In this document: positions 1-8,803 of the stretch, piece by piece | Numbering within the stretch: the stretch's first letter is position 1 | Layout: every line of letters begins with the position of its first letter | Source: Clostridiales bacterium | Lineage (GTDB): Bacteria > Bacillota > Clostridia > Saccharofermentanales > Saccharofermentanaceae | NCBI GenBank assembly: GCA_017513085.1 | Contig: JAFWDK010000023.1 | Location: 24,343 to 88,342, forward strand | Length of the DNA: 64,000 bases | Reading direction: 5' to 3' | The notes under the pieces: generated by a model | Databases searched by the model: none | What the model was told of the DNA's origin: nothing | Seen by the model: only the letters and a program-made list of their open reading frames with translations | Position numbers and translations under genes: made by a program

Positions 1-1684
1 CCTCATCCACGCAGATATCCGCGGTGCTGTCCTTGCTGATCGTTCCCTTGGAAACGAAACCGACATGACCGATGCGGCCTTCTGCGAGATGAATGGCTTC
101 TGTAACCGTGAACTCGCCACTTTCCGTCTTGATGATACCCTTATCACCGACCTGGCCACCCATAGTGCCGTAGAAAGTCGTGATATCCGTAATGATCGTA
201 CCCTTTTCACCTTCTGCGAGGGAATCTTTCAGTGCTGTTTCGTCAGCCAGCGCGACGATCTTACCCTTCGTATTCAGTCCTTCGTAACCGAGGAACTTAG
301 TCTTGATGCTCTCGTCCAGCGCATCGAAAACACCGGCAGCAGTATTAAGCTTCGCAGAGAAGTTCGCATTGTCACGCGCCTTCTGTTTCTGCTCTTCCAT
401 AGAAGCCTTGAAGCCTTCTTCATCTACCGTGAGGCCTTCTTCTTCGGCCAGCTCGACAGTCAGCTCGATCGGGAATCCGAATGTATCGTAAAGATAGAAT
501 GCAGACTTACCATCGATCGTCTTCTTACCGGAAGCCGCGCTCTCTTCGAGGATCTTCTTGAATTCCTTCATGCCGTTCTCAAGTGTGCTCTCGAAACGCT
601 CGATCTCCTTGGTCAGTTCGCTCAGGATGAACTCTCTGTTCTTAGTAAGAAGCGGATAACTGTTCTTATAGATCTCATCGATGAAGATCGTCGCGATCTT
701 CAGGATGTCTTCCTTCTTGAGATTCAGTGCGCGGGCATGACGGACGGCACGGCGGATCAGGCGGCGAAGTACGTAGCCTGCGCCAACATTGGCAGGAACA
801 AGTTTCGCTGCATCACCGATCAGCATGACAGAAGTTCTCGTATGGTCAGCCAGGATACGCATGGAACGTGTCTGCTTCTCATCTTCGTTATACTTCGCGC
901 CGGAGACTTTCTCGATGTAAGCGATGACCGGTGCAAAGAGATCGATCTGGTATACATCACGGGAACCGTTCAGGAAAGCCAGGATCCTCTCGAGGCCCCA
1001 TCCGGTATCGACGTTCTTCTGCTTCAACGGTGTCAGTGTGCCGTCCTTATGCTTCTCGTACTGCATGAAAACGTCGTTTCCAAGCTCGGTATACTTGCCG
1101 CAAGAGCAACCCGGGCCGCAATCCGGACCGCAATCCGGGCGATCGGCAATATAGAACATCTCACTGTCCGGACCACAAGGACCATACTCAAGTCCCCACC
1201 AGTTGTCGTCAGCGCCGAGGTAGTAAATGTTTTCTTTCTTAAAGCCGGAAGCGATACGGTACTCTGCGCCCTCTTCATCTCTCGGGGCATTCTCGTCACC
1301 GGCAAATACGGTTGCAGCCAGATGGTCCGCATCGAAACCGAACACCTGTGTCAGAAGTTCGAAGCTCCACTGGCATCTTTCTTTCTTAAAATAGTCACCC
1401 AGGCTCCAGGAACCCATCATCTCGAAGAAAGTAACGTGGCTCTTATCTCCGACGGAATCGATATCGTTGGTTCGTACACAGCCCTGGACATTGCAAAGTC
1501 TTGTTCCCAAAGGATGCTTCTGACCAAGAAGATAAGGCATCAGGGGCTGCATGCCGGCCACGTTGAACATAACACCTGTCGAACCATCGGATACCAGTGA
1601 AACGGCACCGACATCCACGTGTCCACGGTCTATATAGAACTGCTTCCATGTATTTCTCAATTCATCTGAGGTAAATTGTCTCAT
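1..1684 (-). CDS. alaS: Alanyl-tRNA synthetase, N-terminal part (3' end outside window)
   Basis: This enzyme charges tRNA-Ala with alanine in the cytoplasm. About 561 codons are present; the gene runs off the left edge. The class II core is readable: an RTNDID segment followed by VTFFEMMGSWSLGDYF near residues 80-97, and GWGLERI (motif 3) near residue 226. A four-cysteine insert (CGPDCGPGCSCG), typical of clostridial AlaS, sits before NDVFMQY. The start of the editing domain (MGGQVGDKG) is present, but its catalytic His motifs and the C-terminal oligomerisation domain lie beyond the window. The ATG at 1682-1684 follows an AAAGGAG site. A long plus-strand open frame across this region is only its antisense shadow. 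Identification is certain. Confidence 0.97.
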   Translation of the reverse strand, partial: MRQFTSDELRNTWKQFYIDRGHVDVGAVSLVSDGSTGVMFNVAGMQPLMPYLLGQKHPLGTRLCNVQGCVRTNDIDSVGDKSHVTFFEMMGSWSLGDYFKKERCQWSFELLTQVFGFDADHLAATVFAGDENAPRDEEGAEYRIASGFKKENIYYLGADDNWWGLEYGPCGPDSEMFYIADRPDCGPDCGPGCSCGKYTELGNDVFMQYEKHKDGTLTPLKQKNVDTGWGLERILAFLNGSRDVYQIDLFAPVIAYIEKVSGAKYNEDEKQTRSMRILADHTRTSVMLIGDAAKLVPANVGAGYVLRRLIRRAVRHARALNLKKEDILKIATIFIDEIYKNSYPLLTKNREFILSELTKEIERFESTLENGMKEFKKILEESAASGKKTIDGKSAFYLYDTFGFPIELTVELAEEEGLTVDEEGFKASMEEQKQKARDNANFSAKLNTAAGVFDALDESIKTKFLGYEGLNTKGKIVALADETALKDSLAEGEKGTIITDITTFYGTMGGQVGDKGIIKTESGEFTVTEAIHLAEGRIGHVGFVSKGTISKDSTADICVDE

Positions 1685-1734
1685 TCTTCTTTGTCTCCTT
1701 TGTCAACAAAGCCATCCGAAAAAACGGAAAAAGC

Positions 1735-1763
1735 AAGGCACGCGCATGTATTTCGCGTGCCTT
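1735..1763 (-). terminator. Intrinsic terminator after the transglutaminase operon
   Basis: A perfect 10-bp inverted repeat (AAGGCACGCG and its complement) with a 9-nt loop. Read on the minus strand it is followed by GCTTTTTCCGTTTTTT, as expected for an intrinsic terminator. It lies between the transglutaminase gene and alaS. No room for a strong alaS promoter is obvious downstream of it, so it could also sit in the alaS leader and act as an attenuator. Confidence 0.75.
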
Positions 1764-1855
1764 GTAATTTTACATGATTTAGGCGAGAAAATCTATATAT
1801 AGGTAAGGTAAAACAAGAAAAAGATATGCTCGCCGTCTCATGTATCCCGAAAGAC

Positions 1856-4243
1856 TCAAAATGGTAGCTTTTTTCTGATCCGGATCAGATCGAAAAGGTT
1901 TCTTCTGTATCGCCTGGATTTCACATACAGCGCATCCAGATGCTTCTCTTCTGCCTCGACCAGCTGCTTTCGTTCTTCCTCCGTGATGCCTTCTCTACTG
2001 AATGCCGCCTTCATCGCGACCAGTTCACCCTTTTCGGAAGATCTGCCCTTTAATATCTTCGCCATTATCCGGAAGTATTTGTAGTATGCCCGGCTACTGA
2101 GGTTGATATCCTTGTTCCGCATCTTCGTTTTCCAATACAACTGGAATCCGAACCGAATCCCCAACACCAGCACAAGCAGAGCACCCACGATGATCAGGAA
2201 GTGGATCATGAATGCGAACAATTTATTGAAGATCCCTTCAATAAATCTCGAACCGCTAAATGACTCATCCTCCTCTTGCCAGATTCCGTTGCCTGCCCCC
2301 TCGCTATGGCTGTCGGGATTGGCCGCTGTATTTTCCGTTACCGGCGTTGGCGTCGCACGCGGTCTTGGCGTGACAAAAGTCGTTTCCGATCCGTACTTAT
2401 ATGCGATCGCATTGAAATTATAGTAACTTGCCGCTGTTTTATTTCCCGGAGTCGGGTCATCCATCACCCATCCGTAGTCCGGGTGGAAATACTCGATCCA
2501 TGCATGTGCGTTGGCAGTCGTGACCTCATGGCTGACGCCATCTTCCACATCTGTCAGAAGATATCCTCTGACATAACGGGCAGGTATCCCGAGCAGACGC
2601 AGAAGTACAACCGCTGTCGTCGCATAGTGCACACAAAAACCGGTCTTACTGTCGTGCAGGAACCAGCCGACAAAATCCATGTCTGAGGGAGGGAATGGCG
2701 TTTCCGCATCATATTCCCGCAAGGTCCGGACATAGGAAACGACCTTCTCCACGATCGTTTCTGTCGGCATGTTCACGCTTCCCGTCAGGATCTCCTGGTA
2801 CCAATCCGGAAGCATGCCCGAGTCTAACACGCTTTTGAGTGTCTCGTCCGGGATCGACAGGCAGTCCTCATAGATAAGATCCAGATATTCTTGCGTCCAC
2901 TTCGGTGTATAGCGGACCGGCGCGTTATCGTAGGCATAGATATACTCTTTACCGCCATCGTCCAGATGCACTTTCTCATTCATGTTATATGCTTCTCTTA
3001 CCGAAATCTCCGGGGATTCCACATATGCACGGCTTTCCGGATCCAGGTGATACTGATCGACATAATACGGAATAAAAGCGTAGTCCGCATCAAATTCAGA
3101 AGTGACGTGCAGCGTATATCTTGCTTCCCGCTGCGTGATCGGGATTTCCGTAAAATAATCGGCAGGAACCAGATCCGCGGCCCTGGAGGCCCATGAATAT
3201 CCGTCAAACCAACTCATGGAGGAAGTTTTCAGATAAAGGAACGGCGTATTGTTCGCGTTAGATTCCGGGTACCGGTCGTTCTTTTCACGCACGACTGACA
3301 TAAATCTCACACTTGGAGGCGTAAAGTTTCCGGCCTTCAGAAGGTCTTCGGTCTCCACCGACAGACGAAGCACATCATTAGCAAGATGGTCGATCCTCAC
3401 GCTGCCAAAATATGTTGTTTCATAGACTTTGCTTAACCCTTCTCGGGTGACGCCGTTTCCCCACGGGATACGACGCGAAACGGATTCAACAAAATCCCGC
3501 ACCGAGGCGAAACGCTTCCGCGCAATCTCATCGTTTCTGTACTTGCTTTGCGGATTCAAAAGCACCAGAAACAGAAGTACTGCAAGGATCGGAAGGAACA
3601 AGACCGTCAGGTTCTGATAGGTGTTCTCCTTAGCGCTTTTCCTAACGTTACGGAAAAGGAAAAGCATCAGGATCCCGCATATCATGCCCACGCTCGAGGC
3701 GGTCGTCGGGGACCGGTAATTCAAGGAAAACGAGCATACGAGGAATGGAAGATAGCCCAGAAGCGCAAAGATGATCGGTTTCTTCCGAATGATCACCCAG
3801 GTAGTCAGAAATGCCGGGATCGTCGAAACCATCGACAGGAAGAACGTCATGCCGAAAGGATTTTCCATATAGTCCCCACCGGATCCTGGCAAGAAGCTGA
3901 GAGCATCATTTCCGAGTTTCGTGATAAATTGTGCCGCTGCGTCCTGGATCATCATGATATTCAGCATCATAGATCCTCCGAGCAGCAACACCAGCGCACC
4001 TATAACGATCAAGGTCAGGCGTATATCTTTTCTGGCGTGGATATAACTGAATCCGAAAGAAAAGATCGGGATAAAGAATATGAAACCGAATGTATCTGTC
4101 GCCAGATCATAGACACTCGTGAGCAACGACACGCTTGCAATGCCCAGAAGCGATGCCATAAATCCCGCGAAGAAAAACGCCCATGGCGGAAGGCTTTCGC
4201 CCTGAGGGAAAGATAGGGTAAGAGGTGCTTTTTCATTGTTCAT
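1856..4243 (-). CDS. Membrane-anchored transglutaminase-like protein (TgpA type)
   Basis: The 795-residue protein has roughly six or seven hydrophobic helices in its first 230 residues, a large outside region, a transglutaminase-like core and one more membrane helix near residues 670-695, followed by a basic cytoplasmic tail. The Cys/His/Asp triad is readable: FCVHYATTAV (Cys near 536), NAHAWIEYF (His near 579) and DDPTPG (Asp near 596). The start has an AAGGAGGG site and overlaps the end of the DUF58 gene by 11 bp. MoxR, DUF58 and transglutaminase genes in this order are a widespread trio. A role in envelope protein processing or peptide cross-linking is inferred; the substrate is unknown. 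Confidence 0.85.
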   Translation of the reverse strand: MNNEKAPLTLSFPQGESLPPWAFFFAGFMASLLGIASVSLLTSVYDLATDTFGFIFFIPIFSFGFSYIHARKDIRLTLIVIGALVLLLGGSMMLNIMMIQDAAAQFITKLGNDALSFLPGSGGDYMENPFGMTFFLSMVSTIPAFLTTWVIIRKKPIIFALLGYLPFLVCSFSLNYRSPTTASSVGMICGILMLFLFRNVRKSAKENTYQNLTVLFLPILAVLLFLVLLNPQSKYRNDEIARKRFASVRDFVESVSRRIPWGNGVTREGLSKVYETTYFGSVRIDHLANDVLRLSVETEDLLKAGNFTPPSVRFMSVVREKNDRYPESNANNTPFLYLKTSSMSWFDGYSWASRAADLVPADYFTEIPITQREARYTLHVTSEFDADYAFIPYYVDQYHLDPESRAYVESPEISVREAYNMNEKVHLDDGGKEYIYAYDNAPVRYTPKWTQEYLDLIYEDCLSIPDETLKSVLDSGMLPDWYQEILTGSVNMPTETIVEKVVSYVRTLREYDAETPFPPSDMDFVGWFLHDSKTGFCVHYATTAVVLLRLLGIPARYVRGYLLTDVEDGVSHEVTTANAHAWIEYFHPDYGWVMDDPTPGNKTAASYYNFNAIAYKYGSETTFVTPRPRATPTPVTENTAANPDSHSEGAGNGIWQEEDESFSGSRFIEGIFNKLFAFMIHFLIIVGALLVLVLGIRFGFQLYWKTKMRNKDINLSSRAYYKYFRIMAKILKGRSSEKGELVAMKAAFSREGITEEERKQLVEAEEKHLDALYVKSRRYRRNLFDLIRIRKKLPF

Positions 4244-5135
4244 TCGGAAGCCCTCCTTCTATCTTCATCCGCAATATGCGACGCATCGTACGGTCCATCT
4301 CCTGCTTGGAACGGACTTCGAAGACCTGTGATTTTTTGTATCGGGAAACGATCTTGACACTCACCGGAATATCCTTGGCAAGAAAATACCGGATCGTAAA
4401 AAGCACTTCGCCCAGATTTTGATCCACGGTATCTCTTGTGCCCACGAGCGGCATCTCGACGCGTGCCCGGCCGTGTGTCTCTTCTTGTGGCTCTCGAACC
4501 AGGATCTCGTCTTTTTTGGCAGACATCTTCCAGTGTACGTTTTTGATCGGGTCGCCAGGTATATATTCCCGGATGTCATATAGTTCGGAATAAGGTGAAA
4601 CAGACTTCGACAATATCTTGGCCCGGAAGCCGTTCGAATCCGTCACGATCTCCGGCATGCGCTGTATCGGCAATACCGGGATCTCGCCCTTAAGGTCAGC
4701 TTTTCTTGGGATCGGGATCAGACCGAACATGTCATAGACGCGCACCTTAAGCGACTCGATCATATACGTACCGCAATGCTCTGTGTTGAGATTCACGGAA
4801 TAATCCGTGCCGATCTGACAGACAAAGTGGTACTTTTGTATTTCGCCGCTCATCAGTTCTATGATAGTCATACGTACGGAATAAAGCTGTCCGGGAAGAT
4901 TCTTTCCGCTCTTCGTGGAAAACACGATATCCGTTTCCATATTCATGGTGATCATCGGAGGAACTTTCAGGCGCACCTGAAAAAAGAGCGCCGTGCAGAA
5001 GCTGAAAACTATGGCGATCACCGGAATGGCGCCCAAAACCAGAAGCCAATACCAGGCAAACCACTGCTCATACACCAGGAAAAAAGCGATGGACCCTAAA
5101 ACGGTAAGAATATAGATGATCCAATTCTTTACCAT
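4233..5135 (-). CDS. DUF58 family protein
   Basis: A 300-residue protein with two membrane helices at residues about 5-25 and 30-52. The cytoplasmic part carries the family signature YDIREYIPGDPIKNVHWK near residues 185-205. DUF58 proteins are von Willebrand A-like partners of MoxR ATPases. The gene begins just after the MoxR stop codon (2 nt between) and overlaps the transglutaminase start, which indicates translational coupling. It probably links the MoxR chaperone to the membrane transglutaminase. Family assignment is firm and the role is inferred from context. Confidence 0.85.
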   Translation of the reverse strand: MVKNWIIYILTVLGSIAFFLVYEQWFAWYWLLVLGAIPVIAIVFSFCTALFFQVRLKVPPMITMNMETDIVFSTKSGKNLPGQLYSVRMTIIELMSGEIQKYHFVCQIGTDYSVNLNTEHCGTYMIESLKVRVYDMFGLIPIPRKADLKGEIPVLPIQRMPEIVTDSNGFRAKILSKSVSPYSELYDIREYIPGDPIKNVHWKMSAKKDEILVREPQEETHGRARVEMPLVGTRDTVDQNLGEVLFTIRYFLAKDIPVSVKIVSRYKKSQVFEVRSKQEMDRTMRRILRMKIEGGLPNEQ

Positions 5136-5137
5136 TT

Positions 5138-6070
5138 TTATTTCCCCGAAACGCGTGTCTTCTTTACGATCTCTTCGGCAATCTTTTCCGTCTTCACTTC
5201 ATTGAATTCTGCTTCCGGTGTCAGGATAAAACGGTGACTCATGACCGGAACAAATACTCTTTGCACATCTTCATCCGAAACGAAATCCCGGCCATCCATA
5301 TATGCATAAGCTCTCGCCATTGCCGTCATGGCCAGCGTCGCACGAGGACTCGCGCCACGTTCCAGGTCCGGGTGATTTCTGGTTGCATCCGCAAGCGCAA
5401 CGATATAATCGAAAAGACGGTCGCGGATATGCACCTTGGAAGCTTCCTGCTGCATACGCACAAGATCTTCCGCGCTGCAGACCCGTTCTATGGTCTTCAT
5501 CGGATCATTTCCATCCTGGCGGCTCATCAGCATGGCTTTTTCATCTTCATTTTTCGGATATCCCATGGAAATGCGCACGGAGAAGCGGTCCATCTGCGAG
5601 TCAGGCAGAAGTGACGTTCCCGAGGCTCCGGACGGGTTCTGTGTGGCAAATACGATAAACGGGCTCGGGAGCGGATATGTTTTCTCATCCACCGTAACCT
5701 GCCCCTCTTCCATAGCTTCCAGGAACGCGGACTGCGTACGTGAGGAAGCACGGTTCAGCTCATCGGCAAGGAAAAGATTGTGGAATATCGCACCTTTCTG
5801 ATAGTGCATCTCCTTAGTGTCTTTATCGAAAACGGAAAAACCGGTAATATCGGAAGGCAGTACGTCCGGCGTAAACTGCACGCGTCCGTAGTCCAGGCCC
5901 ATGGTCTTGGAAAAGGCCAATACCATCGAAGTCTTACCCACTCCCGGCACATCCTCGATAAGGATATGTCCTCCGGACAGCATCGCCGTCATTACCAAAC
6001 GGATCACTTCATCTTTTCCGCAAATAACTTTTTTAACTTCTTCAATGACCTGATTCTTTACATCCGACAT
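5138..6070 (-). CDS. MoxR family AAA+ ATPase
   Basis: A 310-residue cytoplasmic AAA+ ATPase of the MoxR clade, which remodels or activates partner proteins with ATP. Walker A is PGVGKTS (residues 42-48), Walker B LADELNRA (101-108), and a sensor 1 ATQNP motif follows near 147. The length is normal for the family. It is the first gene of the MoxR-DUF58-transglutaminase operon, and its likely clients are the two membrane proteins encoded behind it. The start follows a weak GGGTAGATCT spacer. Family membership is clear; the cellular process is not known from sequence. Confidence 0.9.
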   Translation of the reverse strand: MSDVKNQVIEEVKKVICGKDEVIRLVMTAMLSGGHILIEDVPGVGKTSMVLAFSKTMGLDYGRVQFTPDVLPSDITGFSVFDKDTKEMHYQKGAIFHNLFLADELNRASSRTQSAFLEAMEEGQVTVDEKTYPLPSPFIVFATQNPSGASGTSLLPDSQMDRFSVRISMGYPKNEDEKAMLMSRQDGNDPMKTIERVCSAEDLVRMQQEASKVHIRDRLFDYIVALADATRNHPDLERGASPRATLAMTAMARAYAYMDGRDFVSDEDVQRVFVPVMSHRFILTPEAEFNEVKTEKIAEEIVKKTRVSGK

Positions 6071-6194
6071 AGATCTACCCGCCGTTTCCTGCTATTCTGC
6101 CAGTCTCATTCAGAAGACGTCGCACTATATAAGCATTGTAACGAATGGAGGCGGCAAAAAATACGGACAGGTTAAAGACAATACAGGGAGAAAA

Positions 6195-7193
6195 TTAAGT
6201 TTCCAGAGCTTTTCTCAGGTGCTCGTGATACTGTTTGACGACGCTTTCCGGCCCGTATATTCCAAAAGCACCTTCGTACTGACTTACCCACGAGAAAAAC
6301 GTCGGACTGATGCTGGCCGTGACGTTGGCAATCAGGTAATCCGCATTTTCAGGATCGGGGAAGATCGAAACATCCTGACTGAAACGATCGTAAAACTGTG
6401 TCAGCATATCCTTCCGGAACCGAAGCTGTACAGGTTCCGGCTTATTTCCATACATGCTGAAGGATGCTTCCACATAGCGGGCCACCTGGAAGTTCTTCGG
6501 CGGAGACACGAGTTTCTTCTTGGATTCGACGTGCACTTCCTTCATACGGTCGATACGGAAATGCCAGATCGCATCTTCCTTGCCGGCCGGATCCTTGTCC
6601 GGTCTCGCGCCGATGCAGTAATAGAAGCCGTTATGCCAGATCAGCGCAAAAGGATGCAGGACGTATCTTTGCCCGTCATGCTTATAGACTTCGCCTTCGC
6701 CGAAGCGGTATTCGATATACAGAAAAGAGACCGGGTGACCTTCATGCATGGCCTTTCGGATCCGGTTCGTGGTATAGATAAAATCGTTATTGGAAGAATG
6801 GTGACGCCCAATATAGTGGATCTGTTCATTTAATTCCGCCGCATGCCCTTTCGAAGTCAGGCTCTTCAGTTTCCGGATCAGCGTCGCCTTCTTCTTCTCG
6901 GTCATGAATCCGGCTGATTCCACGGCATCGATGAGGATCATGATCTCTTCCACTTCAAAATCTCTTTGTTCAATATAATAGCGGGGCGGACGGCCGAAAC
7001 TTTCCAGCGCGGTCGAAGACGCCTTGATAGCTTCAAAGTCTTTGTAAAGCGCTTTGCGCTCAACGGAAAAGCCGCGCTCTTCAAGCTTCCCGAGTATCTC
7101 CTGGGTAGAAAGGCCATGATTCTCATCTGTCTCTTTGAGAAGGATCTCCAGAAGACTCAAAAGTCTTCCTCTGCCGTTTTCTGTATTGCCCAT
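6195..7193 (-). CDS. WYL-domain transcriptional regulator
   Basis: This 332-residue protein has an N-terminal winged helix-turn-helix (residues about 5-65) and a WYL domain (about 140-230, containing VSFLYIEYRF and WHNGFYYCIGAR), followed by a WCX-like C-terminal part. WYL regulators sense small ligands or nucleic acids and act as activators or repressors. It lies 124 bp upstream of the MoxR operon in the same direction, so that operon is a candidate target, though read-through is also possible. The start is supported by GGAAGGAC. Regulator type is clear; its ligand and regulon are unknown. Confidence 0.85.
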   Translation of the reverse strand: MGNTENGRGRLLSLLEILLKETDENHGLSTQEILGKLEERGFSVERKALYKDFEAIKASSTALESFGRPPRYYIEQRDFEVEEIMILIDAVESAGFMTEKKKATLIRKLKSLTSKGHAAELNEQIHYIGRHHSSNNDFIYTTNRIRKAMHEGHPVSFLYIEYRFGEGEVYKHDGQRYVLHPFALIWHNGFYYCIGARPDKDPAGKEDAIWHFRIDRMKEVHVESKKKLVSPPKNFQVARYVEASFSMYGNKPEPVQLRFRKDMLTQFYDRFSQDVSIFPDPENADYLIANVTASISPTFFSWVSQYEGAFGIYGPESVVKQYHEHLRKALET

Positions 7194-7233
7194 TGTCCTT
7201 CCTCCCTTGCTATATATTATTTATTCTTTTCTA

Positions 7234-7262
7234 ATTATATCTTTTTTCCTTCATAAATAGAA
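7234..7262 (-). promoter_or_regulatory. Probable promoter of the WYL regulator
   Basis: On the minus strand a perfect -10 box TATAAT (7234-7239) is preceded at 17 nt by TTCTAT (7257-7262), a weak -35. It lies 41 bp upstream of the WYL start codon. The -10 match is good; the -35 is poor. Confidence 0.5.
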
Positions 7263-7277
7263 CTTTGCTAACTACCG

Positions 7278-7286
7278 TGATATAAT
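7278..7286 (+). promoter_or_regulatory. Extended -10 promoter before the DUF1015 operon
   Basis: TGATATAAT gives an extended -10 (TG-n-TATAAT) with no good -35. It is about 160 bp upstream of the DUF1015 start, leaving a long leader of about 150 nt. The same nonamer is found before several other genes in this window. Confidence 0.5.
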
Positions 7287-7446
7287 TATTAGGCTTATGC
7301 GCCATCGTAAGTTACGGGGATATTCCAACGAAGGGTTCCCCCCTTTCCGTCGGCATTTTCTCCCCTTAGAAAAGCCCATCTGTTCCGACCGGCATCCGGG
7401 ATACCGGCGGAGTTTTTACGGGTAAGATATGAAAAGAGGACGTTCA

Positions 7447-8751
7447 ATGAATTCAATTTATGCAGATATTGCTGTCGCTGCGCCGAAGATCCTTCTTCCG
7501 AAAAAGGGAGTCGACCTTTCCAAATGGGCGGTCATCGCATGCGACCAGTTTACTTCTGAGCCGAAATACTGGGAACAGGTCGAGGAGATCGTCGGCACGA
7601 AGCCGTCCACGCTCCGTATGTTTCTGCCGGAGGTTTATCTCGAGAAGTGTCCGGTAGAAGAGATCGAGAAGAAGCTTTCCGATATCTCTTCTTCCATCAA
7701 TGAATATCTGTCCGAGGGTATCCTGGAGGAGCTTGCTCCGGGTTTCATCCTTCTGGACAGAAAGACCAAGTATAACGATTCCCGCCGCGGTCTGATGCTG
7801 GCGCTGGACCTGGAACAATATGATTTTACTCCGGGCAACAAGAGCCGCATCCGCGCAACAGAGGGTACCGTTCTTTCCCGTATTCCCCCGAGAGTCCGCA
7901 TCCGTGAGCGCGCTCCGATCGAGATGCCGCACATCATGGTGCTCATCGATGACCCGAACCGCACGGTCATTGAGCCGGCGTGGGATGCACTTTCTTCCGA
8001 CCCTGACAATCTCGTGTACGATACCGATCTCATGATGGAAGGCGGCCACGTCAAGGGCTACTTCACTAAGGACGGTTCTGATGTGGCCAATAAGATCGTC
8101 GAGGCACTTCGCGACCTTCTTGCTGCTTCTGATGACGGATTCCTTTTTGCCGTCGGCGACGGAAACCATTCCCTTGCTACAGCAAAGACGCATTGGGAAA
8201 ACATCCGCGAGAAGCTTTCCGCCGAAGACCGCCTGACACATCCGGCACGTTACTGCCTGGTCGAGATCGTGAATATCCATGATGAGGGATTGAAATTCGA
8301 ACCGATCCATCGTGTTACCTTCGGTCTTTCCGTAGAGGAATTCAAGAAGCGTGCCGCTTCCTATTTCGCCGACCAGCAAGTCTCCTTTACCGACGCAAGT
8401 GCTTTTGCCAAGGAAGGCAGAAACGATGGTTCGCAGGCGATCCTGGTGACAAACGGCAAAGAAGATCTGTGTCTTTTGATCGGGAAACCGAAGCATACTT
8501 TGGCTGTCGGAACTCTTGCCGGATTCCTGGATTCGATCGAAGAAACCGATAAGATCCATACGGACTATATCCACGGCGAAGACTCCGTCCGTTCTCTGGC
8601 CAACGAGAACTGTCTGGGATTCCTTCTTCCGGATGTTTCCAAGAATTCTTTCTTTGAGACGATCTCCCGGGAAGGCGTATTCCCGAGAAAGACTTTCTCC
8701 ATGGGCGAAGCTCCGGAGAAGCGTTACTATCTGGAAGCAAAGATGATCTGA
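7447..8751 (+). CDS. DUF1015 family protein
   Basis: A 434-residue soluble protein with the DUF1015 hallmarks: an early KWAVIACDQFTSEP segment and FAVGDGNHSLATAKTHW near residues 235-250. The family is common in Clostridia and is often found near serA and a class V aminotransferase, which are also in this window at 26-29 kb, but its biochemical activity is not established. The ATG at 7447 is chosen because AAGAGGA lies 6 nt upstream; an in-frame ATG at 7429 has no ribosome binding site. It leads a plus-strand run with the FAD oxidoreductase and DUF2298 genes. Confidence 0.85.
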   Translation: MNSIYADIAVAAPKILLPKKGVDLSKWAVIACDQFTSEPKYWEQVEEIVGTKPSTLRMFLPEVYLEKCPVEEIEKKLSDISSSINEYLSEGILEELAPGFILLDRKTKYNDSRRGLMLALDLEQYDFTPGNKSRIRATEGTVLSRIPPRVRIRERAPIEMPHIMVLIDDPNRTVIEPAWDALSSDPDNLVYDTDLMMEGGHVKGYFTKDGSDVANKIVEALRDLLAASDDGFLFAVGDGNHSLATAKTHWENIREKLSAEDRLTHPARYCLVEIVNIHDEGLKFEPIHRVTFGLSVEEFKKRAASYFADQQVSFTDASAFAKEGRNDGSQAILVTNGKEDLCLLIGKPKHTLAVGTLAGFLDSIEETDKIHTDYIHGEDSVRSLANENCLGFLLPDVSKNSFFETISREGVFPRKTFSMGEAPEKRYYLEAKMI

Positions 8752-8803
8752 TGGTTGCTTTGTCCTTTGGGGCAAGACCGTAAGTTTTAGAGGTAGAGGG
8801 TAC

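Noticed and set aside
65..1600. A 511-codon plus-strand open frame
   Set aside because: It is antisense to alaS, whose class II motifs and ribosome site are unmistakable.
3548..4216. A 222-codon plus-strand frame rich in Arg, Glu and His
   Set aside because: It is the antisense reading of the membrane part of the transglutaminase gene and has no ribosome site.
7384..7409. Hairpin before the DUF1015 gene that could be an attenuator
   Set aside because: Its mismatches are C-A on the transcribed strand and the arms are shifted by a bulge, so it is weak in the plus RNA.
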